Positions 1 to 14,286 are shown, counted from the stretch's first letter. The stretch: 64,000 nt of DNA from Caprimulgus europaeus (GCA_907165065.1 OU015540.1:2526001-2590000); one strand, 5' to 3'. Numbers and translations are program-made. Notes: generated by a model not told the origin, from the letters alone.

Positions 1-880
1 CTGGATTATTTATGATTCCCCCAGGAAGTTGTTCCTCAGCCTGATACATCTCATTGTTAAAAAGCTACTCTGGATATTCAGTATGATTTCTTTCCTTCCC
101 CAATTCCATCCCATTACTCATCACAATATCCCTCCTCTGCTTTCTTTTCCCAAGGGGAAAGAAGAGGGTTGCATTCTGAAGAAGTGACATTTTGTGGCTT
201 GGTTTGTTTATTTTTTTATACCCAATAAACCTTTCCTCGACACAACTGCTGAGCACCTCCAGTGGCTTTGAAAATGGTCCTGAAACTCATTCAGTGAAAG
301 CCACTCTGGCCACAAAAGTCATTAACTGGGGGGGATTAGAGAAGAACACAATGCACAAAAATTCATTTGCTTCCTTCTTCATTTTGTTTGAATACAAATT
401 TTATTTTACTTCCCAGTTCCTCTAGCATTAGTGCACATCCCCTCCCTTCAGCTAAAGAGAAGCAAGGACTTTGGATGAATTGTCCTACTTTTTTAATAAA
501 AATAATATTAAGAGTAAATGTTAATGTATTAAATAAACCCCCAAGTGTTGTTTTGGTTTGGGGTTTTTTTTTTGTTATCTTTTTTAACACACTTTGCACT
601 CACATCCCCATGGCTGGGTTTCAAATACTCACCCTGTAAAACTCAGCTGAGATCACCAAACTGAAAAGTTATTTATTTTCTTCTGGGACAACTCAAGGGA
701 ACACAGATAAACCCAACCATGGGGAGAGCAGCACCGCAGAGTTATGGAGACTCCAGGAGATTTGTGAAAACACTCGTGCTGGAAATTTTGCTCAAAGAAC
801 CAAACACCAGCTGTGAGTTTCTGATCTAGATCTGGTCAGTGTCTCAGTTACCAAGTCCCACAGACAAATTAGGTTGGGGA
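1..880. other. No gene recognised
   Basis: AT-rich unique-looking sequence with short T-runs near 545-570. Open frames are short and not protein-like. Confidence 0.7.
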
Positions 881-1082
881 GATTATTATTTTATTTTATT
901 TTATTTTATTTTATTTTATTTTATTTTATTTTATTTTATTTTATTTTATTTTATTTTATTTTATTATTTTATTTTATTTTTATTTTATTATTTTATTTTA
1001 TTTATATTATTTTATTTTTATTTTATTATTTTATTTTATTTTATTTTATTTTAATTTATTTTAATTTAATTTTTATTTTTTA
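881..1082 (+). repeat. (TTTTA)n microsatellite
   Basis: About 200 bp of TTTTA pentamers, perfect in the first half and interrupted by TTATT and TTTAA variants toward the end. Gives spurious Phe/Tyr/Ile-rich frames. Confidence 0.98.
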
Positions 1083-2173
1083 GTATGAAATGGCAATGAA
1101 GGAATACTACATTACTAAATTTATTTTGGTTCATTACAGTAGCACCTAAAATCCTGCCTGGGGTAACACCTACAGCACCTTGGGCACGACTGAGACTCTG
1201 TAGCATCAAGTGCTTTGAAAACACAACCCCTGCCCCGACCATCTCCTGACTAAATCATTAGGACAGGCAGCAGATGTGCTCTCAGCTGCCCTCAAGAAAA
1301 TTGAGGGGAAGTTCTCTGCAGCCAGGGAGGTTTTCCAGCATCCCACCCATGTTGCTGACCATCACACTTGCTTGCTGCCTCGGGTGCCCTAAGGCACCAG
1401 GGGCTCAGGTCTGTTCTCCTCCTTATTCCTCCCACCCCACCCAGCTTTCTGGTCAACCCTCATTAATCTACTGAAGGTGATGTGATGTGATATGGAATAT
1501 CTCATTGACATATCCAAATGCCAATTATGAGTTTTGCTCATTACAACGCTTCCCCTGCTCCAATCCTTTGCACTTGCAGACTGGCAAAACGCGAAGTCCT
1601 TGGACTGCAAGCAACAACTAAAAACATCAATATGTTACCAACATCCTTCTCGTAACAAATCTCACACTGAAACCAAACCACAGCGCTATTCTGGCTACTA
1701 AGAAGAAAATTAACTCTATCCTAGTGAAACCAGGACAATGGGTTTGTAACAAAAGGCAAAACTTTGGAAAAGCCTGAAATCCAGATGTTAATTGTGTCTG
1801 TGATAAGAGCAACGCGGCGGTTCAGTAATGGTTTTTCTCTACATACAGTTGAACAGTGGCAGCCTGTGATTATTTTAACTAAGGTGCTTGGAAATCCTTT
1901 CAGCATGGTGAAGAACCTTGTATAAGCAGAGGAGTTTGGAAAAACACAGACACACGTGGGACATTCCTGCACCCTCCAAACAATGCAGAAGGGGAAGGGA
2001 GGTGGTAAGGAAAAGCCAGGAGAGGACATTAAAGAAGGATTAGTGCTCCTCTGAAACACCAAACAAAATTAAAATGGAAATAGAGAGGGAGGGTGAGAAG
2101 TCAGCTGCTAAATGCTCTGCAAGGAAATGTTGTTAAATATTGAAATTTCACAATCAAGCCCTTTTTTGTTTAT
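1083..2173. other. No gene recognised
   Basis: Unique-looking sequence without a recognised repeat or exon. Confidence 0.7.
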
Positions 2174-2211
2174 TAAAAAAAAAAAAAAAAAGAAGAAGAA
2201 AAAAAAGAGAA
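2174..2211 (+). repeat. A-rich low-complexity tract
   Basis: Seventeen As followed by AGAAGAAG and more A-runs. Confidence 0.95.
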
Positions 2212-3796
2212 ATGCTCAGGAGGACTCTGTGGTTGAGTCATTAAGCAGGGTAATGACATTTCCACCTCCCTCCTTCCCTTCTACAAGTAATTAGAAGTGA
2301 ATTATATACAATGGAGGAATTTCAATTGCTCATCTGGAGTCGTGTGGGTACGTGATGGACAGATCTCCCTCTCCCAGCTCCCACCAGGCACCACTTCATC
2401 CCCCTCAGCAGCAGCACCTCAAACCCAGGGCACCAAGCTCAGGCCTTGTAAAATGCTGGAGCTTCACGAGGACAAGAAGCAGCTGCTTGTCCCCACTTGG
2501 ATTTGCAGGGATTCATTGTAAGATGCATGTTCAGTATGAGCCTGTTAAACCTTGTGGCTTATTCCAATTTATTTATTTAAGAGCTGACCTAAAATAAGTT
2601 GCTCTGCAAGAAAGTGTGTCCATGTGGGGCCAGGTTGTGATTTAATAGAAGCAGTTTTATTTCAGGAGATGGAACATATCTACACTCAATCATAAGCAGG
2701 TGGGCTCATGCATCTTCCCATCCCATGGAAGCAAACACTGTGTGCTTACAGAATAAACACAGAATAAACCAGGTAGGTGTTAATCACCAGGAAGGAGCTT
2801 TCACCTCCTTGAGCATTTCTAAGGAGCTACCAAATGCACTTGTGAATTTTCAGCACTGTCTGTGTGTTGGGAGCTGATGGAGGAAGCTCCTTCCAGGAGG
2901 GATTACTGCTCTTTCCACCGTTGTTGTTCATCTCAGCTGAGAATGAAGCTATAAATACATATAAAAATGAGTGATGAACAAGGCTGAAACATCTTGTTTC
3001 CATTTTTTTTTCAATTAAAACAAAACACCTGGGGCTGACCTGAAATTTGTTTTCTCTTTCTATTTTCTTGCCATTTCCCAGTGGAGATTTGAGTGGAGCT
3101 GATGGGATCAGGTAGGCCAGCATGGTTGGGGATGGATATTTTCCTCTTGCTTTTTAATTCACATAGCTTGCTTATTAATTTGAAATGTTTATTCTGAGGT
3201 GCTATAAAAGGTTCCTAATTTTCAGTATTCAGGAGTTTCCACAAACACTAAGCCACTTTCAAATCTCTCAAAGCAGATACTCAACCCTGAAGAATTCATG
3301 TTAAGCAGATCTTCTCCATCACCCTGGCCTTCACCCACCACAGCTGTTAAAGAGAGTTGTGCCTTCTCCAAGCTCCAACAAAGGCAATAGCAGCACTGAT
3401 ATAAGCAAACACTAACACTAAATTGCTCATAAACAGTGAATTCCTCAACCCAGACTCCATTCAAATCATCATTTAAATACAAATTTCCAAACCTATCTCC
3501 TGCCAAAAAATAAATGCATTTAAACAGTGCTGAGACACGTGTACAAAAGTGCCTTTTTCACCCACTCTAATGAGCCTGAAAAGGAGATAAAACTCTCAGA
3601 AACATTCCACATTTCTCTTCCATGCTGATGTTAACAAAGATCTGAATCAAAGGAGGGAGAAAGAGTGGAAAAGTGGTTTTTGCTTTGAAGCTTTGAACAC
3701 TTAGGGCTAGATCAGATAAAGGGCTTGAGCAAGGGGGATGGACTTTCATGTCTCAACCCAACTGCTGCCAAGTCCTAGAAGTGTCTGAGATCTGAA
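2212..3796. other. No gene recognised
   Basis: Mostly AT-rich single-copy-looking sequence; nothing supported. Confidence 0.7.
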
Positions 3797-3851
3797 TCAT
3801 GGAGTCTAAAATGGTTGAGGTTGGAAGGGACCTTAAACATCATCTAGTTCT
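3797..3851 (-). repeat. CR1 tail fragment
   Basis: Reverse complement of the CR1 3' end: an ATCATGGAGT-like tail followed by GGTTGGAAGGGACCTTAAA and CATCATCTAG. Only about 55 bp are preserved. Confidence 0.8.
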
Positions 3852-5309
3852 CAGTCATATTTTTTGACACTAAAATATTTGAAGCATGGATTTAGGGTGC
3901 AAAGTTTGGCTCTGGCCTTTCTTCTGGCCTCCAGCTGCAGTCATAGGTACCCAAGTGCTCACCATGCAAGGTGACAAGGCAAAGCCATCGAAAGCAAATG
4001 ACTTTTTCACCCAGACCAGGGCTATGGTCCTTCCTACCCTCACAGGGACAAACTCCCCATGGCACAATGCTCTGCTCCAGTGAGCAAAACAGCTCCAGCC
4101 TGAGCAGGGGCTCCAGAATAAATCTTTGAGATCTGTTCCTGCTGTTGCTCCTCTCCATCCGCTTCTCCTGCTGCAGACAGCTGCTTGACCTGCAGCAGCT
4201 CCAGATGGAGAGGTTTGCATCCCAAACTCCCACAACTGGCTCCAGGACTTTGTAGCTGCTTTATTACCCTTTAGTAATCAAGCTCTTCTTCAAACAGGCT
4301 TGTGCCATCAGACATGCATGGGCTGGCTTTCAGGAAGGGCTCAGGTGCCCTTGGACATCCCTGGGATCGCTGAGGTTACCCCAGGGAGCAGGACAAACCA
4401 AGGTCTGGAGACCCCACGCCACTGGCCCAGCTCACCCAAACCCACCTCTCTGTCCCTCCTGTTTCCTCACACTCCCAATGGAATTAATTTGTTGGGAACT
4501 GGGTGAACACAACTGCAAAGAGCATCTTGATGCCTTGGAGGGAGAAGATCTGGCTGGGCTCTGCACACATCTCCTACCATCCTTCCTCCCATAAGAAACG
4601 CTCCCTTTCCCTCTGACCACACTTCAGGTTTGTGCATTAACATTGTTATTTGTGCATGATCCAGAAAATGGAATTTACAGAGTAACTGCCTGCATTTAAG
4701 AGCATTTTCCAGCGACAGGGGTGCACTGTTAACATGACTTTGCACCCAGTGCCAGCTCACCAGTACAGAGGGAACACTTGGTTCTGGTGCTCACCAGCAC
4801 GGAATCAACCCAGGGTGTTTTGCAGGGGGCTGGTGGTGCATGAATGAATTCATTCCAACCTCTTGAGCATGTCTCCCATGGGCAATATTTTATTTTCCAC
4901 ATGGAAGCAGCTTTTCTCTTTGGAGCTGAGCAGGCTGCTGACGTAACAGAGCTGTCCTGCTTACGACAAGAGAGAACTGCCTGGAGGGGTTGCACCTTAT
5001 CAATAGAGTAATCAATACAGGAGTGACTCCATCCCATGGATGACCAAGTGCTGTGACAGAGAAGATGTTGCCCACATGTAGGGATGGATGTGGAACCAGT
5101 GTTAACAGTTGGGGACAGAGGAGGAGTTCTTTGGGGGGAGTTTGGCACAGAACATCCAGGTATATTCTTGTTCAGCTACAACATTTGCCTTTTTTTAGTG
5201 AGGTTTTCTTAGTGAGATTTCACCTCTGTTGACTGTCTCACGGTGGAGTCATTCATTCAGGTCAAGCAGGAGAGGTGAGTGTGAAGGTTGCTGGTACAAC
5301 ATTTTTTAT
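3852..5309. other. No gene recognised
   Basis: A 139-codon - strand frame (5,148-4,729) is Ser/Cys/Pro-rich with no family resemblance and no splice or promoter support. Confidence 0.65.
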
Positions 5310-5643
5310 TTGATCTGATCAATGTCTATAAACACCTGAAGTGTGGGGGCCAATGGATGGGGCTGGGCTCTTTTCAGTGGTGCCCAGTGACAGGACAAGG
5401 GGCAATGGGCTCAAACTGGGACACTGGAAGTTCCAGACAAACTGAAGGAAAAACTTCTTTCCTGTGAGGGTGCCGGAGCCCTGGGCCAGGCTGCCCAGAG
5501 AGGGTGTGGAGTCTCCATCTCTGGAGATGTTCAAACCCACCTGGACACTTTCCTGTGTGACCTGGTGTAGGGACCCTGCTTTGGCAGGGGGGTTGGACTG
5601 GATGATCTCCTGAGGTCCCTTCCAACCCCTACAATTCTGTGAG
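5310..5643 (+). repeat. CR1 LINE fragment
   Basis: It begins with the CR1 segment for 'ATCAATGTCTATAAACACCTGAAG', given here only by landmarks at about 5,318-5,342, continues through CAGGCTGCCCAGAGAGGG and ends at GGTCCCTTCCAACCCC with an ATTCTGTGA tail. 5'-truncated, as is usual for CR1. Confidence 0.95.
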
Positions 5644-6532
5644 GCCCCGTGGGACATAAAGCATTTCTTGTCCATTGGCAAGTCCTCCCATGAGTGTTTC
5701 CAATTTAACCCTTCTAAATCCACCCATTTTCTCCACCCAGGCTGGAGCTGGCCCTGTGCATCTCGGGGGAAGCAGCCATCCCATCTGCTGTAGCTGGTGG
5801 GCTCGGAGCCAGGGCAGTGACTGGGATTTCAGCACTCCTCACTGGTAGAACAATGCCTCCTTTGTTAGGGTTTTCTTAGGGAAAAGCTACTAAAAGAACT
5901 CGAATATTGCATGCCATAGGGGAAAGTTTAGAACCACAGAATAATTAGGAATAGAAAAAGCTTTCTGGCTTTCCTTCCATCAGGGATTTGCCACAGTTAG
6001 TTTCTCCTGAACCACAGAAATTGACTTCCTGGAACTGAGTGAATGGTAGAAATAATTTTCCACAATGAGGCACACACTTGACACCCCAGGGCTCATAAAC
6101 AACAATTCTTCTATGATAAACCTATTTCCAGGGTTTACAAACTCCTCCCTCCAGCTGGGAGAGCCCAGATTTTCCATTTGGTGATTGAGATCTTCAGTAA
6201 GCTCCTTGGTGTGTTCTGTGTGTTCAAGATAGGTCACTGAAAATGCAGGAATATGGAAAGTAAGCGTTGGGAAACTGCAAAATAATCACAAATCATCCTG
6301 GAAAGGGATGCTTGGGCTGGTTGGACCTGGTCCCAGCTCTTCATTGAGTCCTTTCCCCTTTGAGACCAGGCAAACCTTGATGGTCAGGCACTGTGGGAGC
6401 TGTAGTTCAGGCAGTGGGTTGCTGGGAGAGGTGGGTGGGTGGGTGTATAAGGGGATGCAGGTGGAACACCAGAGGTTTGCAGGTGATGTGTTGTCTCTGA
6501 GGTGGCTGGTGGTGCTGCATGGAGCTGGGAGA
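5644..6532. other. No gene recognised
   Basis: Spacer between two CR1 fragments; nothing else supported. Confidence 0.7.
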
Positions 6533-6650
6533 TTTCATAAAATCCCACGATGTTGGGGGTTGGAAGGGACTTCTGGAGATCATCTAGTCCAACCCCCATG
6601 CTAAAGCAGGTTCACCTCGAGCAAATTGCACAGGATGGCATCCAGGAATG
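6533..6650 (-). repeat. CR1 tail fragment
   Basis: Reverse-strand CR1 3' end: GGGGGTTGGAAGGGACTTC, ATCATCTAGTCCAACCCCC, then AGCAGGTTCACCTCGAGCA and the GCATCCAGG segment. About 118 bp. Confidence 0.9.
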
Positions 6651-9600
6651 ATGATGCCCTTGGAGAAGCAGTGCCTGGTGTTGTTCAGTGTCTTTATATT
6701 AATAGGAGGAAAAATTGTTTTGCCTTTTGGGTGAAGAATGTGAAGAGGATGAAAGGTCCTTGAGGACAAGCTCAGGTTGGTGTGGTACCTGAAGAGAGAG
6801 TGCAACAGGGGGTAGTGAAGAGATGCTTGTAAAAGCTGCCCATGGAGGAAAGGTTTGGCTCTGCAGCATCCCCAGGTGTGGGGAAGATGAAGATTACAGC
6901 CCCAGGTGCCTCTAATCTGGGCCTGGGTGAGCTTCTTCCCCCCCTGCAGCCATCAAAGAGGGGTTTATGAAAAGTATGAGTGGGGCTGAGCAAGGGATAC
7001 TGAGCTCAGGCTCAGAGGTGAGGGGCTTTCTGCTCACCTAAGTTCTCCAAACCTATGTCAAGAAATCTGAGAAGTACTCTGGGATGCTCCAGATCTTGCT
7101 CTCTGGTAAGAGAATTTGGGTGTCTTTGTGGTGGCAAGCTTCCCATGCAGAATGGATCACTGGAAATCCCTTATTCATCCCCATCCACAATATTCCAGCA
7201 TGAGCATGTTGAGGGAGGGAAGAGTTTGGCCATTCCTAGACCTGATGTTTCCCACTGCAGAGCTGCAGCTGGGCTGGACACAACTGTTGGACACCCATAG
7301 TTTTGGTGGCTGGTGGTGGAAAGACCCACATGTTGTTCATCTTTCAGCCATGGTATCTCAGCAAGTCTGAGAAACTCAGGGTTTCCACAAATCCAGGTAA
7401 ATCCTGCCTGTCAGGATTTAATACCTGAATGCCCAAACATTGCCATGGAGAGAGCATCCATCTGTGGGCTGGGATTCTTCATAAAACACTCCTGTCTTCA
7501 TGTTTGCCTCTGCTTTTCTGCACATTACCATAAAGATGAACATTTCTTGTAACCCTTGGGAGATGGGGGTGGGCTGCAGCATCTGTCCTGTGTGTCCAGG
7601 AAGGCTGGAGGTTGAGGCTGGGAGGAAGGTGGCCAAACAAGGACTAGGAGGAGCTCATCTTGCTTGCAGTGTCTAAATGTGTTAGATGTCTCTCCAGGGC
7701 ACGTTTCTGTTTCAGTGCCTTTGAAAACAGAGTGGCTTTACAAAGTGACTGTGCTTACCCCACTGTGAGTGTGTTTTCCTGACTTACAGACTTCAGAAAT
7801 GCAAGAAGATAAAATTGTGACGAATTTGTGATCAGTTTTCTTCCCATCTGTCAGCTAACTGGGACCCAGATGTAAGTGGGATCAAAAAGATTGGAGTGTA
7901 TTTTCCTGTTGAGCATTTGAAAAGTGGTTTTGTTCAGGTCACTGATGGCTCTTTGAGCAGAGCCAATACTTGATGGTGGCTGGTGCTGTGCAAACACGCT
8001 GGGTTTTAGTTGTGAAAAACGTATTTCTTTATTTTTTAAAGTGTGCAAAGTTTTAATGTATGAACTGCCTGCTGGAGAGGTGTTTTGGTAATGGTTGGAA
8101 AGGTTGATGGCAGAAGTAAGACAACAAAGAGTCTCCTGAGACTTGAGCAGCCTGGTAACAGCTACAGAACTTTTATTTCAAATCCTAAGGACCAGCTCCA
8201 CTTGCCTGCCCACCAGGATTTGGGTTAGTTAGCTCCAGTAGCTCCATCTCCTGCAGACACCCATCCACAGAGGACCTGGCTCTCTGTGGGTTCCAGAGCT
8301 GGGGCACAGCTCCTGAACACACCGTCTGGTGCGTGTCCAAGAAGCAGGTTTCCATTATCAGACTCTTATCTCAACAGTTGTTTGCTGAGCTCCAAAAATC
8401 CCCAAGGATTCTCTTCCAAGGCAGTGCTGGTGGGACTTGGAGCAGTTCAATGTTCCTGCTAATGGAGTTCATGTGCCTCTAATGCCTTTCTCAGCCTCTG
8501 GTGCAACCCCATCCATCTCGAGGTGGCCATGCCAAAACCCTCCTGTTCTCAGAGCCGGTTCTGACTGCTCCTGTCCTCAAAGAGCAGAGCAAACTACAGT
8601 CCTGGTGCTCCTTCCCTACCATGCTGGCTTGGGAAAGCTCCTCTGGTGACTGCACAAAGACTCACCAATGGTTACAAATAATGTGTTTCTTCCTTTAAAT
8701 GAGGAACTTGTCTCATGAGAAGGTACCCAGCCACAGTCTGAATGCCTCTTCTGGATGGTGGGTAGGCTGGCTTTATCTTCTGACCCTTTAAGCTGTTCTA
8801 GGTGCTTGTGTCTTGGTGATGCTCCCTACTTTGGGAAGAGTAACCTGTAAGTAAAGATTTTTGAACTCAAGATCTTGGGCATCCTTTAGTTCTTCATTAC
8901 TAAAACACAGTCTAGAAACCAATAAGCAATCAGTCTTCTTGCTGAACCATCTTGTCCTTCTCCTTTACAACTTCAGAACCAATTTGCTGCAGCTTAATGC
9001 TGCATTAAATGAGCTTTAAAGGTAGAGAAGATGCTGAATGAAGTCTAAGCCTGTCCTAGCATATATAAATATTTTTAAGTAGCTGAGTATTTGTAGTCAA
9101 TTACTTCCCTGGAGACTTTCTCCTGGACCACAAGCACATTGACACTTCAAAGGCTTCTAATATCAACATGAGATGAAGATACTGAGATGGGGAATATCAT
9201 GATACTTCAACTTAGCCCACTGCTCCAGAGCCCAAACCTGGATGGGTGCTGCCTGCTTGAGCCTCACTGGCCGTTGATCCTGGTGCACACCTCAAAGGGG
9301 TTGATAAACCAAGGAGAAATCAGTGGTGTAGTGTCAGAGTAGAAAGATACCCAGTGTACTCACCACAGGGTGCAGCCACACTAGCATCTACCTGTTGTTT
9401 CAGCTACCTGGAGTGATGGCAAGGTGACCACTGGGATTGCTCTGACTGAAGGAGCAAGATGGATTGCCTGAGAGCAAGATCACTTCCAGGAACTTTTTGA
9501 CACCTTCATAAAATATTCTGCTGCATCTCTAATGGTTACAGCAGCTTCTTGCCTGTTGCATTTTGTCTCTTCACATGAGATGGGGACACTGTGCTGTCTA

Positions 9601-10483
9601 GCCCAGGAGCAGTCTTGCTCCTCAGCAAAGACAACTTAGTTAAACTTCTCTACACTCTCTCTCTGAAGCTCTCTCTGCAGAAACCAGAAGGACTGTTCTG
9701 CAGGTGTAAAAGGAACAGCAGCAGATGTGGATAGATGACACACTTGGGCTGTTGGAGAAGAACTTGGTGCAGGGAGAAGAACCACGTGTCCCTGTGACCT
9801 GGGAAGGAGCAGCTCTGAGGAGAACAGTGTGGTGATGGAGACCCTGGTGATGAGTAAGGGTGCAGCAGAAGAGCAAATGATGCTTCCTGAAATTGGTGCT
9901 CGCTGAGCTGAGGTTGAACCTGAAGAACTGTTCTCAGGAAGGATTTTACTTGGACAGTGGTCTAAGTAGCTCGATGATGGGTCACTTTCCAGGGAAGAAA
10001 ACAGCATTGCAAAGATGTGTGGAGTGGAGACATGCCTCTTCATGCTCACCATGGTGAATGCTCTCTACAAATGACTTGAAAAAGAGTTTTTAACGCAATT
10101 CCACGGAAGCTACAGAGAACTTAATTGCAGAAAATATTTGTTTGTACTGAAGTAACTGGTAGTTGGGTGTTATTTTTGCTTGCAACTTCTAGGAACAGTT
10201 CTCAGGTTACAGAAATGAGTGTGGCCTTCACAGGAGCCATGTGCATCTTTAATAAGCTGTGTGTGACTGTAGTGTGCAAAGAACCTTGAGAGAGAAAATT
10301 AGAGCCCTAGAACTATATAGACCAGTATGGACATGTTTCTCCTGCTCTTCCTGGTGGGATGTCCTAGTTGGTCTAGGCTGCTTGTGGAGGATGGCTGGGT
10401 ACCACAGTCCTCAGTTCTTGAGCTGGCTGCTCTCCTGGGGACATCGTCCATCAGCCCTGGGGGAAGAGCTGTGGCTGGAATGG
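6651..10483. other. No gene recognised
   Basis: 3.8 kb without CR1. The longest frame (138 codons, - strand, 10,052-9,636) is Ser-rich and resembles no known domain. Confidence 0.65.
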
Positions 10484-10703
10484 GTTGGTTTAGATTGGAT
10501 CTGAGGAAAAACTTCTTCAGTGGAAGGGTTCTCAGGCATTGGAACAGGCTGCCCAGGGAGGTGGTGGAGTCAGCTTTCCTGGTGGGATTTAAAAGACAAG
10601 GTGCTGAGGGCCATGGTTGAGAGGTGGAATTGGTAGTGTTGGATTTATGGTTGGACTTGATGATCTCAAAGGTCTTTTCCAACCACTGTGATTCTGTGAA
10701 TCA
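10484..10703 (+). repeat. CR1 LINE fragment
   Basis: Starts in the GGTTTAGATTGGATCTGAGG segment, passes through GGAACAGGCTGCCCAGGGAG, and ends GGTCTTTTCCAACCACTG plus ATTCTGTGAATC. The AAAGGTCTTTTCC form marks a different subfamily from the copy at 5.3 kb. Confidence 0.93.
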
Positions 10704-13700
10704 TCAGCTGAGTCTCTGACTCCTTTCTCAGGCTGACCACTGACACGAGGAAGGACACAAGGATTGTGTCCAAGGTCAATGGACAGCAATGGATTGTTAC
10801 CAAGTCTCTTAGCTATCCAGTCCAGAAAACTCTTGCTCTGTAGAGGGGTGTGGCATGGTTCTAAGCTGGTCTAACCACCAGCCTTAGTAGCTATTAATGT
10901 TAAACTGATAATATGGGGTTTTTTTCTTCTTTCCATTTTAAAGTCTCTCCAACTACAAAGGGATCTGGACCGGTTTGATAGCTGAGGCTTTTCTTGTCGC
11001 AAGAACAAAGGGTAAGCAGCTATCTCTTTCAGCAGCCTGGAGAGGCTTCTAGCCAAGACTGAGAGATTAAGAGAAGCTACCTGGCAGGCAAGTTGGCTTT
11101 TAAAGGGAAAAATCAGGCTTTTAAGCTATTGAGACAAGGGGGAGCTGAACTGAACACACAAGAAGCCGTGAGCACAGCAGAGGCGCTTAATGTGCTTTCC
11201 TGGTTGCGAGGGCAATGGAGGAGGAAAGAATGAGCAAAAACCCCTTTGTTTTGCTTTTTGGACTCGTTTAGCATAACAAGTAAATGTTGTGTCGTACAGG
11301 CATGTTCTAATTGCTCTTGATCCTTTCTGGCTTACTTGCTGTCTCAGCTCTTTTGGTGGCAGTGAGGAGTTTACCTCCTTAAGTGACCTCAAAGGCTCCT
11401 CTGGCTCTACCTTTATTAACACATAAATATTTTAGGCACAAAGACCAGGCACCTCACAGTTGCAGGGTGGATGGACACTCAGAAGTGCCCCAGTAACTTT
11501 TCCATCAACCTCATTTATTTTCAGCTGACTTTGTGCTGCAGAGTCACTTGGATGCTCTTGGGACCTCAGTGCTCGTCTCAGTAGCATCCCACACTCAAGG
11601 GCAGAGGGAGGCAATGGGGTCTGCTGAGGAAAGCTGGTTCTGGGGTGGAAAATTTGGGTTGTTCACCATTTTTGTAAGAAAATACCCTGCTCTTCTATGA
11701 GGTCTGAGCTCCTGACTGTGTTTCTGCATGGGCTGGAGATTCCTGTTTCAGATGCATGATTGCTAAGGGAGTTCCCTGACTTTGCAGCACTGTCAGTCTG
11801 CAGCCTCTTGAGATCTGGTGTCCAGCTTGGCTGGCCAAGCGAGGAAGCTGGCCTTGCTCAAGAAATCCCCCTGCCCTCTCTCATCATCCTTGCCTGGTTT
11901 CATGTGATCCTGAGCAACCACAATTAGCTGCTGTGCAGGGTTAGAGCATTCTTCCTCCACCTGATTTCCCTCTTGCAGGAGAGTGCAAGAAAGCTGCAGC
12001 AGTTGAAATCCTGTCAGCTGTGTCCTTCTGCTGTTCAGTCACCTTCCAGGATGTTTTCCTTCTACCTCTGCTGTCCTGGCTGTGCTCCCACTGGAGCAGG
12101 GAGTGGAGAAATGCTGCTGTGCATTCTCTACCTGCTGTCTCTTGCTTTTGTGGTCCTTCCTCTGTGGCCAGGGAAAGGACCCAGCAGAGAAGTGCCCACA
12201 CTGGAAGAGTTGTGCTGTGGTTGGGTCAATACTCGGGGGTTTTGTGTAGAGATGAACTGATCTAACCAGGGATGGAGTGGGATCTCCATCAACAATATCC
12301 ATGGTTTGATTAAACCCCTGAGAAATGGTGTAGCAATTGCAACCCTGCCTCCAAAGAGCATAGCCTGACTGTCCTGATGTTGGAAGCCTGCTTTGAGCAG
12401 GAATGCAGGTGTCCATAAGTTGACATGAGCATAAACTTGCTGCTGAACCTGGCATCTACTTGATCTTGTCAGAGCTCAGCTTGAGCTCTGGCCTGAGGTG
12501 ACTCAGCCTCATACTGGAGGGGGTGGTGGAGATGAGGAGGGATGTGTTTCATTTCTGTCCTATGCTTCCCCTGAGACTTTTGCTGCTACTAATCCAAGTG
12601 GCACTGTGGATGGTGCAGATCATCCTTTAGTTTTTTTCTAGGGTGATCTTGATTTGTGACAAAACACTTATTTGCTGTCCACTGGTGCCTCAGAAAACAA
12701 GCTGTGCCAAGACTGTGGGTACCAATAACCTTCAATCAGGCTGTAATTCCTTGTTGCAGCTGTAAAGAACATAGGTTTGAACTTTTACTTTAAAAGGTTA
12801 TCACCTGAGGAAAGCAGATTCTTCCCCATCCTCCTGTGCCTTCAGGACAGGAGAGAGCAAAGTCTCCAACTCAAACTCCTCAGCAGTGAGCTAAAGCCAC
12901 GTAAGGTACCACAAACCACCAGGTAAGACCTGAAGGAAGCTGTTGCATCAATTAAAAGCCAGCTCTCAAAGCAGGCAGTGCTTCCAGACCTGCTTTTATG
13001 CCAAAGTACAACTCTCCTCCCTTCCTCTCCTGAAGAAACCAGGAGTCCTGCTAGACCTGGGGATTTGGGTGGGAGTTACAACAGTCTGTCCCCAAAGAGA
13101 AGGGTCCCTTCTTGCTGGCTCTGAAGCTGCTCCATTTCTCAGTGTGGTGGCCTTTACAAGGACCATTTGAAAGCTCTGTTTTGTGCTTCCTCATCTGCAG
13201 AACTGACTGAGGGATTTGGTGGAGCTATCTGGGCAGTTGTGTCTTAGTGAATTCCAAACTGATTGTTCTCCTTTGCTTCATTCAAAGAGAAGGGAAAAAA
13301 AAATCTTCTAGGTGGCTAACTCTGGGGTTCACAAATGGTGAAGTCTGTGGGCTGCTCACTGGTGGATATTTAGGAAATAAAGAAGTTGGCTCCTGCCATT
13401 ATGTGAGGATCTTCTGGGGTTTGCACAATCAGGTCTCCCTTGGCAGCGAGAGCTTCACGGGCTCCTTGCTCTCATGGCCACCTAATTAGACTACTCTCCA
13501 AATGGTGTTTTCTTCAGAATCATTTACATTATGTCCAACACAGCCAGTCAGTTTGGGGAACACTTACCAGGATTTAGAACAATGAGCTACTAATTATCTC
13601 TTGCTCCGGTGCTGAGTGGGGAATGCAACCTTTTGTCTCTCCTGCTAAATGAGGAAGCTGAGGAGCTGTGCAGGGAGCTGAGCTCTGCCTGCAAAGCCTC

Positions 13701-13984
13701 CTTGCTCTCTCCTGGGCCATCCTTTATTTATGCTCTGCTGTTCTCCCTCCTATGCTGAGTAAGTGGTGGCTCTAATGCCTCTTCCACCACAGAAATGCTT
13801 GTTCAACAGGAGTCTCCCTGGGCAGGAGGAATGAGCACAGCATCCATCCCAACCCAGGAATCCAACCTTCCTCCTTAGATGTGTCCACTTTGGACTCGGT
13901 ACAGCAGGCTGACTCCTCTCTCATCAATGAGAAGTCCTTTTGTACCATGCATTGTAGCCTCCAGACCCCTAAGAAGGGGTTACA
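10704..13984. other. No gene recognised
   Basis: No repeat or exon identified. A 138-codon - strand frame at 12,455-12,039 has no family signature. Confidence 0.65.
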
Positions 13985-14286
13985 GCAAGATGGGGGTTGG
14001 TGTCTTCTCCCAAGTAACAAGCAACAGGACAAGAGGAAATGACCTCAAGTTGCACCAGGGGAGGTTTAGATTGGATATGAGGAAAAATGTTTTTGCTGAA
14101 ATAGTTGTCAAGCATTGGAACAGGCTGCCCAGGGCAGTTGTGGGCTCACTGTCCCTGGAGGTGTTTAAAAGATGAGTAGATGTGGTGCTTAGGGACATGT
14201 TTTAGGGGTGGACTTGGCAGTGTTATGTTTTCAGTTGGACTTGATGTTCTTCAAGGTCTTTTCCAACCAAAATGGTTCTATGATTC
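13985..14286 (+). repeat. CR1 LINE fragment
   Basis: Carries GACAAGAGGAAATGACCTC, AGCATTGGAACAGGCTGCCC and the terminal GGTCTTTTCCAACCAAAATG-TTCTATGATTCC tail. The translated remnant [19 protein letters not shown] matches the CR1 reverse-transcriptase C-terminus seen in other copies. Confidence 0.94.

Noticed and set aside
839..1083. Phe/Tyr/Ile-rich ORFs suggesting membrane proteins
   Set aside because: Translation of the (TTTTA)n microsatellite.
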